A stretch of 64,000 nt of DNA from DATLYB01 sp964502525 (GTDB lineage: Bacteria > Bacteroidota > Bacteroidia > Chitinophagales > CAIOSU01), in assembly GCA_964502525.1 (NCBI GenBank), contig CAZCXH010000001.1, forward strand, positions 57,055 through 121,054, written 5' to 3'. Positions 8,294 through 16,344 of the stretch are shown here, piece after piece (position 1 is the stretch's first letter; each line of letters opens with the position of its first letter). The notes beneath the pieces are model-generated. The model was not told the origin of the DNA and did not search any database. It saw only the letters and a program-made list of their open reading frames with translations. A program made the position numbers and the translations under genes.

Positions 8294-8773
8294 ATGAAAA
8301 ATATCTGCATCCTTTTATTTGTTGTCATCTTCGGATTTACATCACGATCTGAAAACGGATTGAACGACTGCGGGAAGGTGCAAACGCTGCTAACCATCAT
8401 CGAGGAGTTCAGGGGAAGCCGGATCAACGGAAGCGCTTACGAGTGCAAGACTGATTACATTCTCGATGGCTTTGAGGCTGCGCGGGTCACCGTTCCCGGC
8501 AATGACGCAAAATACTGGACGGTCAATATGGTTACCGAACCCATGCAGCAAGTGGAGGCAGAGGCTAAATACTTAACGCTCATCAAGGATCTGATGAAGT
8601 GCGATTACCTTAATAGCTGGAAAGCCGGTGAAACCGCCATCGAAGAGAATCTCTACCATTTCAATTTAAAACAAACCATCAGCACCACCGGATACTATAA
8701 AAATATCCTTATCTCATACTACAAACTCAATAATTCTGACTTCTATAAGGTAGAAATCACCTTTAACAATTAG
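8294..8773 (+). CDS. Hypothetical exported protein, 159 residues
   Basis: Unrecognised. The first 17-20 residues (MKNICILLFVVIFGFTSRSE) form a short signal peptide, so the protein is probably periplasmic or secreted. The mature part has two cysteines near the N-terminus (NDCGKVQTLL and AYECKTDYIL) that could pair, plus one more in MKCDYLNSW, and it ends in alternating beta-type sequence. The length and fold pattern recall small Bacteroidota proteins with a single alpha/beta domain, but no motif is diagnostic. It converges with the YceI gene, 11 bases away. Confidence 0.6.
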   Translation: MKNICILLFVVIFGFTSRSENGLNDCGKVQTLLTIIEEFRGSRINGSAYECKTDYILDGFEAARVTVPGNDAKYWTVNMVTEPMQQVEAEAKYLTLIKDLMKCDYLNSWKAGETAIEENLYHFNLKQTISTTGYYKNILISYYKLNNSDFYKVEITFNN

Positions 8774-8784
8774 GTGTCAAGCAA

Positions 8785-9483
8785 TCAAACCTGGCTTTTC
8801 GCCACAAGGTTTAACGTCAATTCCACCTCATTCCTGATCAGTTTGTCCCCGAGATTTGGGAAAAACGTCTCCGAAGCGTATTTCACTTCCCACTGCGAGC
8901 GGTCAATGGTAAAAACAGAGGATGCCTTCAGGTCGCCTCCGGTGATTTCCACTTTTGCGGGGAAAGTGATTGACTTGGTTATTCCCTTGATGGTCATGTT
9001 CCCGGTCACCTCATGGGTGTATTCAGGATTGCCTTCCAGAGGCTTCACTGAGGTAATGGTGAATGATGAGGTGGGATATTTTTCCACCTCAAAGAATTCG
9101 GCTGATTTCAGGTGGCCGATCAGGTTGCCGACTTTTGCAAGCCCATCGGTATATTCATCTCCCGCTGAGTGGATGCTGTTCATATCGGCAGTGAAGCTGC
9201 CACCGCTGATTTGATTTGTGGTAATGGTGAAACTTCCATCCGTTAAGTTGATGGTTCCTTCATGCCTTTTGGGAGTGAATTTGTTCGACCCCATCCATTT
9301 AATGGTGCTCTGGTCATTCTGGACAACAAAATTCCCACTCGCGGCATCTGCGCTTGTCGCTTCGGTTGCCGGAACCTCAGCAGCGGGTTCAGTCGCCTCC
9401 ACCTTGTTTTCGGTTTGCGGTCCGCTGCATGAAACGAAATAGAATAGTGGAATTGAGAAAAGAAGTGTTTTGATGGTTTTCAT
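8785..9483 (-). CDS. YceI-family lipoprotein
   Basis: YceI proteins form a lipocalin-like beta barrel that binds polyisoprenoid or amphipathic lipids. The N-terminus is a lipoprotein signal with lipobox FVSCSG (Cys near residue 19), then an Ala/Glu/Thr-rich linker of about 35 residues, then the YceI domain: STIKWMGSNKFTPKRHEGTI, GGSFTADMNSI, LKSAEFFEVEKYPTSSFTI, TGNMTIKGITKSI and TIDRSQWEVKYAS. All are family landmarks in the right order. It is predicted to be anchored in a periplasm-facing leaflet. It stands alone. Confidence 0.93.
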   Translation of the reverse strand: MKTIKTLLFSIPLFYFVSCSGPQTENKVEATEPAAEVPATEATSADAASGNFVVQNDQSTIKWMGSNKFTPKRHEGTINLTDGSFTITTNQISGGSFTADMNSIHSAGDEYTDGLAKVGNLIGHLKSAEFFEVEKYPTSSFTITSVKPLEGNPEYTHEVTGNMTIKGITKSITFPAKVEITGGDLKASSVFTIDRSQWEVKYASETFFPNLGDKLIRNEVELTLNLVAKSQV

Positions 9484-9514
9484 TTTTTTAGTTTTTAAAA
9501 AATTAACGGTTCTT

Positions 9515-9590
9515 CGTCATGCTGAGCGCAACCAAGCATCTCCTCAGTAAGGGAGAGATGCTTCGTTCATTTCATGACCTCAGAATGACG
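9515..9590. repeat. REP-like nested palindrome
   Basis: An outer inverted pair (CGTCATGCTGAGC at 9515-9527 against CCTCAGAATGACG at 9578-9590) encloses an inner pair (AAGCATCTC at 9534-9542 against GAGATGCTT at 9555-9563). This CGTCATGCTGAGCG...AAGCATCTC composition is a frequent intergenic repeat type in Bacteroidota genomes. It lies between two minus-strand genes and could also act as a transcript-end hairpin. Confidence 0.7.
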
Positions 9591-9648
9591 TTGCTAACAG
9601 GCAATGAGTTTTTAGCAAAGCGAAATTAGAATATTTCCGTTTCAACTT

Positions 9649-11313
9649 TCAACCTGCTAATTTCCTATGCCCCACCCACACAAACCTTTTATTAATATAC
9701 TCCGGGTTGGTGAAACTCGCGTTGCCGGCAGGATTGCCGCCCGTCACGTGGAAATCGGAAAAAGCAGCGTGTTGATTCACCCAAATGAAACCATGCAGGT
9801 TGAGCGAAACGGGGGCAAAAACCGATTCCATTTCTTCCTCTATTTTCTTCGCAGTTTTTTCATCGGTAGTATATGCCGCGCATGTGATGGCTCCGTGACG
9901 GGCTGCCATTTCTTTGGCTAATTGGATGGACTCGTTCGTGTCTTTGGTTTTAATCACCACCACTATCGGGCCAAACAATTCTTTTTCGTAGGTGGCTTTA
10001 TCCTTCGCGTCCACTTCAATGATAGCCGGTGAAGTAAGCCTCGCCTTGGTGAATTCCGGATTCTGTACCTGCTCGGGTTGCAGCAGAACCTTACCCATGG
10101 ATGTCGCTGATTTCACTCTGTTCCACGTGGCATCACTTTGTACAGCGCCCAATGTTCCCGGTCCCATTTTCGGATTGGTGGCAAATCCTTTCACCGCGTT
10201 TTTCAGCTTCTCCACCACTTCCGCGTAAGGAACAACCGTGTCTCCCGACTTCACGCCCGTTGATGGGATGAAGAAATTCTGTGGAGCCGTGCACATCTGG
10301 CCTGAGTAAAGCGAAACAGCGAATGACAGATTTTGGAAGGTAGCATCCAGATTTGGAGTTGAATCAAGTATCACCGAGTTCACCCCTGCCTTCTCTGTGA
10401 AAACCGTTTTTCCCTTTGAGGTTAATGATTCGATATAATCTCCAAACGTGCTGCTGCCCGTATAGTCAATCAATTTAATGGATGGATGTTCCGCAAGCTG
10501 CTTGGTGATAAGCTGATCGGATGAATCAGCGGCAAGCTGAACGGTGTTGGGATCATAGCCCGCCTCCTTCAGCGCCTTCTGGATTTCAGCAACCACAATG
10601 GCTATGGGTAGCACCGATTTCGGATGTGGCTTCACGATTACGGGATTGCCCGTGATAAGGCTCGCGTAAACTCCAGGCACCGTGTTCCAAACCGGAAACG
10701 TGGAGCAGCCGATGGCAAGGCCGATGCCCTTCGGCACCGCCTTGAAAACCTTGTCGAGCTTCACGCTCGAATCTTTTCCCATCGGTTTTTCCCATAATAT
10801 CTCATGTGGAAACCGTTTCAGCTCTTCATAGCCGAGCGCCAGCGCTTCCAGAGCCCTGTCGTTGGAATGCGGGCCCGATGCCTGGAACGACATGATGAAC
10901 GACTGCCCCGTGGTGTGCTGCGTGGCATACGCGATGGTAAAAAATTTTTGCTTCACGCGTTCCAGCGAATCCACCAGCACGTTGGCGCGGTCATCGGGCG
11001 ACACTTTCTTCCACGATTCAAAAGCTCTGCCGGCTTTGGTCACCAAATCGTCAACGGTAAATAGCGGGTATTTGATATTCAGCGGCTCCATCGTGTAGGG
11101 AGAAACCTCCTCACCGGCATAGCCCGAATTTTTATCCTGCAACAGCCCCATGAAATTTTCCCCGAGAAAACTTTGATACTCTTCCAGCCCCTTTTTGGGA
11201 GCCTCCTCCCCGTAGGCTTTCGGATGTTCGGGATATGCCGCATAGAAGGTTCGTGCGTGAATCGCCTTCACGGCATTGTCAATGATTGATTTGTAAGTGT
11301 CGGTAAGCGCCAT
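9649..11313 (-). CDS. paaN: PaaN-type aldehyde dehydrogenase
   Basis: 554 residues, the length of the PaaN group of aldehyde dehydrogenases linked to phenylacetate catabolism. It has an ALDH fold: VPKGIGLAIGCSTFPVWNT (cofactor region), GNPVIVKPHPKSVLP (the NAD(P)-binding Lys), DYTGSSTFGDYI, TEKAGVNSVI (the position of the general-base Glu) and SLYSGQMCTAPQNFFIP, whose Cys is the expected nucleophile. The start (MALTDTYKSIIDNAV) fits the family. No other paa gene is nearby, so the substrate may be another CoA-pathway aldehyde. Assignment to the PaaN group is firm, the pathway is not. Confidence 0.88.
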   Translation of the reverse strand: MALTDTYKSIIDNAVKAIHARTFYAAYPEHPKAYGEEAPKKGLEEYQSFLGENFMGLLQDKNSGYAGEEVSPYTMEPLNIKYPLFTVDDLVTKAGRAFESWKKVSPDDRANVLVDSLERVKQKFFTIAYATQHTTGQSFIMSFQASGPHSNDRALEALALGYEELKRFPHEILWEKPMGKDSSVKLDKVFKAVPKGIGLAIGCSTFPVWNTVPGVYASLITGNPVIVKPHPKSVLPIAIVVAEIQKALKEAGYDPNTVQLAADSSDQLITKQLAEHPSIKLIDYTGSSTFGDYIESLTSKGKTVFTEKAGVNSVILDSTPNLDATFQNLSFAVSLYSGQMCTAPQNFFIPSTGVKSGDTVVPYAEVVEKLKNAVKGFATNPKMGPGTLGAVQSDATWNRVKSATSMGKVLLQPEQVQNPEFTKARLTSPAIIEVDAKDKATYEKELFGPIVVVIKTKDTNESIQLAKEMAARHGAITCAAYTTDEKTAKKIEEEMESVFAPVSLNLHGFIWVNQHAAFSDFHVTGGNPAGNASFTNPEYINKRFVWVGHRKLAG

Positions 11314-11530
11314 GACTCGAAGGGTTTTTGTTAGGGGCGGTAAAAATAATAAAGTTTAGAGTTCAGAGTTTGCAGTTGGATGCTCCAAATATAGTGCAAA
11401 CCATAAACCGTAAACTGACAAGAATTTTCCTCAAAAAAGTAATTGCATAGTGCTTTGTTTTAATGCTACTTTTAGGTTCAAAGAAACACTGCCTTGACAT
11501 TCCTCACTACTTGGAAGGAGGTGAGTGAGG

Positions 11531-12829
11531 TTACTCCTCTTTCTTCAGTTCCTCTACCTTCTTCACCCTGTCCCCATCTTTCAGTGTACGCGAGATAGCG
11601 CGGTAGGGACCAGTAACTACTTCCTGACCTTCGGTGAGCCCTTCGGTGATTTCGATGTATTTATCATCCTGGATGCCTGTTTTCACCTTCACCAATTTCA
11701 CCTTTTCATTTTCGTACACAAAAACAATTTCATCTTTCGATGCACTTTCATCTTTCTTTGGTTTTTCATCTTCCTCCTCTTCTCTGATAGTCACGCACTG
11801 GATGGGCACCGATAGCGCGTTCGCCCGCAAATCGGTCTTGATTTCAGCGGTGGCGGACATGCCGGGCTTGAAAGGGAATGGGTTTTCGGCAGAAACAAGC
11901 GCCTTGTAGGATTCAGGCAGGATGCTGATTTTGACGGTGAAGTTGGTGACCTGCTCGGTCGTTAAAACAGCCGTTGCGTTTGCAGAGTTGGCGACATATC
12001 TCACGATCCCCTTGAATTTCCTGTCAATGAAAGCATCCACTTCGAGTTCTGCCGTGTCGCCTGCGCTCACGCGGGTGATGTCGTTTTCGCTCACGTCAAC
12101 CTGCACTTCCATTTTGCTGAGGTCCGCAATCGTCAAAATCTCAGTTCCCGTGAATTGCATCGTGCCCACCACGCGCTCGCCCTTTTTCACGTTCAGCTTG
12201 GAGAGCGTGCCGCTCATGGGCGCGTAGATATTGGTTTTGGTGAGATTGTCCTTTGCTTCCTTCAGGGCAGCCTCTGCGCTTTTCACGCTGAACTCAGCGC
12301 CCTTCACAGTTTCGTTTGCCGCGTTCATCTCGCCTTCAGATGATTTGAATGCCGCCACAGCATTGTCGTAATCGGCTTGCGACAACACCTTTTGCTCATA
12401 CAATTTCACATTTCGGTCATACGAAAACTTTGCGTTTTGAAACTGCGCCTGCATTTGCGCTTGCCTTGCCTTTGCGTTGGCGACAGCCGCTTTCGATTGA
12501 TTCAGCGCTGCCTGCGCCTGCTCAACGATGGATTGGTAAATATCCGGACGGATGGTGAGCAATAAATCACCGTTTTTCACGGAGTCGCCTTCTTCGAAAT
12601 AAATATCAATTATTTCACCTGAAACATCGGGGCTGATTTTCACTTCGGTTTCCGGAAAAATCTTTCCGCTGGCTGAAACGGTTTCCTCAATCGTGTGCCT
12701 CCCCACCTTCTCAACGGTAACTTCAGTCGCATCACCGCTGCCAATCCATCCTTTCTTTTTCCCAACAACAGCAACGGCAATCAGCACAACTACGGCAGCA
12801 ATCAAAGCAATAAGCAAATTCCTGTTCAT
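11531..12829 (-). CDS. Efflux periplasmic adaptor (HlyD/MacA type)
   Basis: Membrane-fusion protein linking an inner-membrane pump to TolC. A signal-anchor covers residues 5-23 (LIALIAAVVVLIAVAVVG), then come the lipoyl/biotinyl half (IKISPDVSGEIIDIYFEEG type), a long alpha-hairpin at about residues 100-205 (AQAALNQSKAAVANAKARQ...), the second lipoyl half (MSGTLSKLNVKKGERVVG), a beta-barrel domain and an acidic/Lys-rich loop (EEEEDEKPKKDES). The start codon overlaps the TolC stop (TGATG), so the two are translationally coupled. The MacB-like ABC permease usually found next is absent: paaN follows instead. Confidence 0.93.
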   Translation of the reverse strand: MNRNLLIALIAAVVVLIAVAVVGKKKGWIGSGDATEVTVEKVGRHTIEETVSASGKIFPETEVKISPDVSGEIIDIYFEEGDSVKNGDLLLTIRPDIYQSIVEQAQAALNQSKAAVANAKARQAQMQAQFQNAKFSYDRNVKLYEQKVLSQADYDNAVAAFKSSEGEMNAANETVKGAEFSVKSAEAALKEAKDNLTKTNIYAPMSGTLSKLNVKKGERVVGTMQFTGTEILTIADLSKMEVQVDVSENDITRVSAGDTAELEVDAFIDRKFKGIVRYVANSANATAVLTTEQVTNFTVKISILPESYKALVSAENPFPFKPGMSATAEIKTDLRANALSVPIQCVTIREEEEDEKPKKDESASKDEIVFVYENEKVKLVKVKTGIQDDKYIEITEGLTEGQEVVTGPYRAISRTLKDGDRVKKVEELKKEE

Positions 12830-14259
12830 CAGTCGAGGGTAATCGGGTTTCCAAGATAGTAGTCCAGCACCTTCAGCTTGAAGATGTAATCGTATTTCGA
12901 TTGAATCAATTCGCTCTGCGCAGCAAGCAGGTTGTTGCTTGACGTGGAGTATTCCAAAGTGGTCGCTGCGCCAAGATTGAATTTTTTCGTTACGTATTCA
13001 AATGACTTCCCCAATGCCGACACGCTGTTTTGCGCGGCAAGGTATTTCTGATAAGCGGCTCTTGCGTCCGCATAGGCAACATACACATCGCTCTTAAGCT
13101 CATCCTGCACCGCCTTGTAAGCATATTGGGTTTTCAGCATTTGCAATTGCATATTCTGCACAGCCATCCTTGTCTTCAGCCCGTTGAATATCGGAACGGT
13201 GAGACCAAAACCCAAGGTGTGATTGAGGTTATCATTGTATTGCCCCAGGAATGGCGCATCTTCATAAACGGGTTCGCCTATTACCGTGCGAACTATTTGC
13301 AAAGGAGAAGAACCGTCAACATATCCGATTATTAAGTTTTGCGAGTCCACATCCGCTGTTAATCTTTTTGAAATGCTCGAGTGATTCGTGCGCAGGTTAT
13401 AATAAAATGAAAAATTTGGATAATACATTCCGCGGGTCGCCTGCAACCGCTTTTCCGAACTCAGCAGCGAGTAGTTGGCGCTTTTGACGGAAGCCTGGTT
13501 GCCAAGCGCTATCCCATAAACATTGGCGGCACTTTTCTCCCTCAAAATAGCTGGAGCGCTCACTGTGATTTCCGGAATTGCAATGTCAAACGATTCCGGT
13601 TCTTCCAACTGAAGCAGGATGGCGAGGGTAAGTTTTGAAAGTTCCACCCCATTTTTCGCCACTACGTAAGTGAAGCTGTCCGTTGCCTGCTGGGCGAGCA
13701 CATCCAGCAGGTTTCCTTCGGGTAATGCCCCGGCATCCACCAATTTTTTAGTATGATCCACCTGCTCATTGCTGAGGTTCAGCCGCTCACCGGCTGTTTT
13801 CATTGCTTCCGTGTTCAGCAGAATTTGCAGGAATCCCGAGGTGACGTTAAGAGCGATATTATTGGCAATGTCCTCGGATGAGTATTGGTTGGCAAGCACA
13901 TCCAGCTTGCTTTGCTTCAGCGTGTTCACTTTATTCAGACCGCTGAAAAGAGTCAAGCCGCTGGAGGCAGACAGCGAACTGGTTTGAATCTGCTGGTCAA
14001 CATATTCGTAGGTGGTTGGGTCAATGGAGCGCCCGAAGTTGACTCCATATTGCAGGTCGGCATTCAGCGTTGGAAAAAAATCGGCTTTAGCCTGCATAAG
14101 CTGGTTTCTTGCAATATCCTCGTTGGCTTTCGACTGTTTCAATTGCAGGTTATTCTCCTGCGCGTGGCGGATGCACCGCTCCAAATCCCACTTTTCCTGT
14201 GCGCTGGAAACAGACACTGCAAAAAAACAAAACGATAACGCTGCAAGTCTTGTCATCAT
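12829..14259 (-). CDS. TolC-family outer membrane efflux protein
   Basis: Outer-membrane channel-tunnel protein. The ATG at 14259 gives a clear signal peptide (MMTRLAALSFCFFAVSVSSA); the frame upstream to 14289 adds no domain. The mature protein contains two OEP repeats of long helices (QLKQSKANEDIARNQLMQAK and the later LQMLKTQYAYKAVQDELK) with beta segments between, as in TolC. About 476 residues, normal for the family. It is first in a two-gene operon with the adaptor, so together they should form the outer half of a tripartite exporter. Confidence 0.93.
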   Translation of the reverse strand: MMTRLAALSFCFFAVSVSSAQEKWDLERCIRHAQENNLQLKQSKANEDIARNQLMQAKADFFPTLNADLQYGVNFGRSIDPTTYEYVDQQIQTSSLSASSGLTLFSGLNKVNTLKQSKLDVLANQYSSEDIANNIALNVTSGFLQILLNTEAMKTAGERLNLSNEQVDHTKKLVDAGALPEGNLLDVLAQQATDSFTYVVAKNGVELSKLTLAILLQLEEPESFDIAIPEITVSAPAILREKSAANVYGIALGNQASVKSANYSLLSSEKRLQATRGMYYPNFSFYYNLRTNHSSISKRLTADVDSQNLIIGYVDGSSPLQIVRTVIGEPVYEDAPFLGQYNDNLNHTLGFGLTVPIFNGLKTRMAVQNMQLQMLKTQYAYKAVQDELKSDVYVAYADARAAYQKYLAAQNSVSALGKSFEYVTKKFNLGAATTLEYSTSSNNLLAAQSELIQSKYDYIFKLKVLDYYLGNPITLD

Positions 14260-14624
14260 TGAAAAAGGAGGTTCATCGCAAAAATGCACACCTGATTTTT
14301 ATTTCGCTGTTCCGGAAATTGATATGACACTCCTTTGGAGTTAAAAAAAAGATTTACAATAATATTTTCCAAAATCATTTCATCCATTCGGGATTTAAAC
14401 CCTGAAAGGGTGGCATTATTATAGGAGGGAGAATCTGAATAGCCAATTGAACCCCGCAGGGGTGCCATAGAATACCGCATCATTGAATGTATAGGTACGG
14501 ATTTTTGAGATGGACCAAAAAGGAGAGCAAAAGTAATGAATTTGCCTTAGGGGAAGATTAAGAATAGATCGGCAGGAAGGGTTTTCGGGCGAATGATTTG
14601 AAAGAGATTTTCGATATTTCGGAA
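14260..14624. other. Intergenic region containing a hairpin repeat
   Basis: Between the divergent tolC and tadA genes. Besides the repeat at 14395-14475 it is AT-rich sequence without a gene. Open frames on both strands here are repeat or shadow translations. Confidence 0.5.
14395..14475. repeat. Two-unit hairpin repeat (CCCTGAAAGGG / CCCCGCAGGGG)
   Basis: Two similar modules stand in tandem. Each is an AACCC-GGGT hairpin (CCCTGAAAGGG; CCCCGCAGGGG) followed by a TGGCAT or TGCCAT word and an AT-rich tail. This is a common intergenic repeat style in Bacteroidota. Its apparent translation (the frame at 14256-14483) is an artefact. Confidence 0.6.
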
Positions 14625-15089
14625 ATGAAACAAACCGACCGCAACGCGCATTTCATGCAGGAAGCGCTGAAGGAAGCCCAGCGAGCTTTTAGCGAAGATG
14701 AAATCCCCATTGGGGCAGTGGTTGTTTTGAACGACCGCATCATCGGGCGGGGGCACAATCAGGTAGAGAAACTGAATGACGCCACGGCCCATGCCGAGAT
14801 GATTGCCATTACATCCGCGTCAAATCATCTCGGAAGCAAATATCTGGAAGAGTGCGCGTTGTATGTCACCGTTGAGCCGTGCCTGATGTGCGCCAGCGCT
14901 TTATTCTGGAGCAGAATCGGGAGCATCTATTATGGCGCATCGGATAACAGGTTTGGCTATACCCGTCTTGACAAAAATATTTTCGGAGAAAAGGTCAAAA
15001 TAAATCGCGGCATCCTGAAAGACGAATGCGCCAGCTTGATTTTGGATTTTTTTAAGAAGAAAAGGGACCTGGATGATTTGCTGAAATAG
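14625..15089 (+). CDS. tadA: tRNA adenosine(34) deaminase
   Basis: Converts A34 to inosine in tRNA-Arg(ACG). It has the cytidine-deaminase-fold zinc site: AHAEMIAI (His ligand plus catalytic Glu) and VTVEPCLMCASAL (the PCxxC cysteines), with EIPIGAVVVLNDRIIGRGHN upstream as in TadA. I start at the ATG at 14625 (GGAAATG context); the frame is also open from a TTG at 14598, adding nine residues. 154 residues is normal. It converges with rodA, leaving seven bases between stops. Confidence 0.94.
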   Translation: MKQTDRNAHFMQEALKEAQRAFSEDEIPIGAVVVLNDRIIGRGHNQVEKLNDATAHAEMIAITSASNHLGSKYLEECALYVTVEPCLMCASALFWSRIGSIYYGASDNRFGYTRLDKNIFGEKVKINRGILKDECASLILDFFKKKRDLDDLLK

Positions 15090-15096
15090 TAACTTT

Positions 15097-16344
15097 CTAT
15101 CGCAGCACTGCCAGCCTATCGGCATCCAGTTTTAACAGAATGAAAAGCAGGATGGTGAAGGCAAGGATGGATGAACCGCCATAGCTGAAAAACGGCAGCG
15201 GAATTCCAATCACCGGAGCAAGCCCGATGGTCATGCCAATATTAATGGTGATATGAAAAAACAAAATACTGGCTACGCCATAGCCGTAAATGCGGCTGAA
15301 TTTGGAGCGCTGCCGTTCGGAAATGAAAACGATTCGGTATAAAAGCCCGAACAGTAAAGCAAGTACGACAAGGCTGCCCAGAAACCCGTGCTCTTCGCCA
15401 ATGGTGCAAAAAATGAAATCAGTGGAGAGTTCAGGAACAAAGTCATACTTGGTTTGAGTGCCGTTCAGAAACCCCTTGCCGCCCCATCCTCCTGAGCCAA
15501 TAGCGATTTTCGATTGGTTTACGTTCCAGTCATTCCCTGATTTTCCGAGCAGCACGTTGATGCGGTCGCGGTGGCGCTCCTGCAGGAAATGATTAAAAAC
15601 ATAGTCCACGGCAAAGACATACGCAGAAGATACAACCATTAGTCCGATGAGTGAAGGAACAAATCCTTTGCTTTTTCGGAAAAGATATATCAGCAAAAAT
15701 CCGATGAGAAGAATACTGCCAATCAGGTAGGTGAAGTTGAAAAGCAGGGCGAGTATGGAAAGAAGCGCGATCAACAGCACCATGATTAAATAGATCGGGT
15801 TCAATCCTTCGCGGAACAGCACGAGCAAAAACACTCCAAACACCAAAGCGGAGCCAAAATCTCCCTGCAGAAAAATAAGTCCCATTGGAACAGCCAGCAA
15901 CCCGAAGCAGATCAACTGTGATTTGTATTTTCTCAGATCCACATTCAGCGTACTGAGGTATTTGGCGGTGGCGAGGCTCACCGCGATCTTGGCGAATTCG
16001 GCAGGCTGAATGCTGAAACTCCCGAACTGTATCCATGATTTATTGCCCTTGACTTCAGTTCCGAATCCAAGCACCCCCAGCAACAACAGCATAATAAAAA
16101 AGTATATGACATAGGCGAAGGTGGTGTAAAATTTGCTGTCAATGATCAGCGCAACAAATGCGAACGCCAATGACACCAGTATCCAGGTCATTTGTTTTCC
16201 ATGGTTGGAGGTCATGTCGAACGCTTTCGTTCTCACGCCCTCATACTCCGCAGCGTAGATGGAAAACCAACCCATCGCCACCAGCAGCAGATAGATGAGG
16301 ATGGACAGCCAGTCAACGTTCGCCAGCAAACTCTTCCGCCTCAT
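15097..16344 (-). CDS. rodA: Rod shape-determining peptidoglycan polymerase RodA
   Basis: SEDS-family glycosyltransferase that polymerises lipid II for lateral wall growth together with PBP2. About ten membrane helices fill 415 residues. SEDS signatures are visible: GNKSWIQFGSFSIQPAEFAKIA, the ELSTDFIFCTIGEEHGFLGS loop, and GIPLPFFSYGGSSILAF near the C-terminus. It overlaps the 3' end of mrdA by 32 bases and is last in the mreB-mreC-mreD-mrdA-rodA series. Confidence 0.96.
   Translation of the reverse strand: MRRKSLLANVDWLSILIYLLLVAMGWFSIYAAEYEGVRTKAFDMTSNHGKQMTWILVSLAFAFVALIIDSKFYTTFAYVIYFFIMLLLLGVLGFGTEVKGNKSWIQFGSFSIQPAEFAKIAVSLATAKYLSTLNVDLRKYKSQLICFGLLAVPMGLIFLQGDFGSALVFGVFLLVLFREGLNPIYLIMVLLIALLSILALLFNFTYLIGSILLIGFLLIYLFRKSKGFVPSLIGLMVVSSAYVFAVDYVFNHFLQERHRDRINVLLGKSGNDWNVNQSKIAIGSGGWGGKGFLNGTQTKYDFVPELSTDFIFCTIGEEHGFLGSLVVLALLFGLLYRIVFISERQRSKFSRIYGYGVASILFFHITINIGMTIGLAPVIGIPLPFFSYGGSSILAFTILLFILLKLDADRLAVLR

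Noticed and set aside
14256..14483. Minus-strand frame MMRYSMAPLRGS...
   Set aside because: A translation of the CCCCGCAGGGG-type hairpin repeat, an artefact seen wherever such repeats are open.
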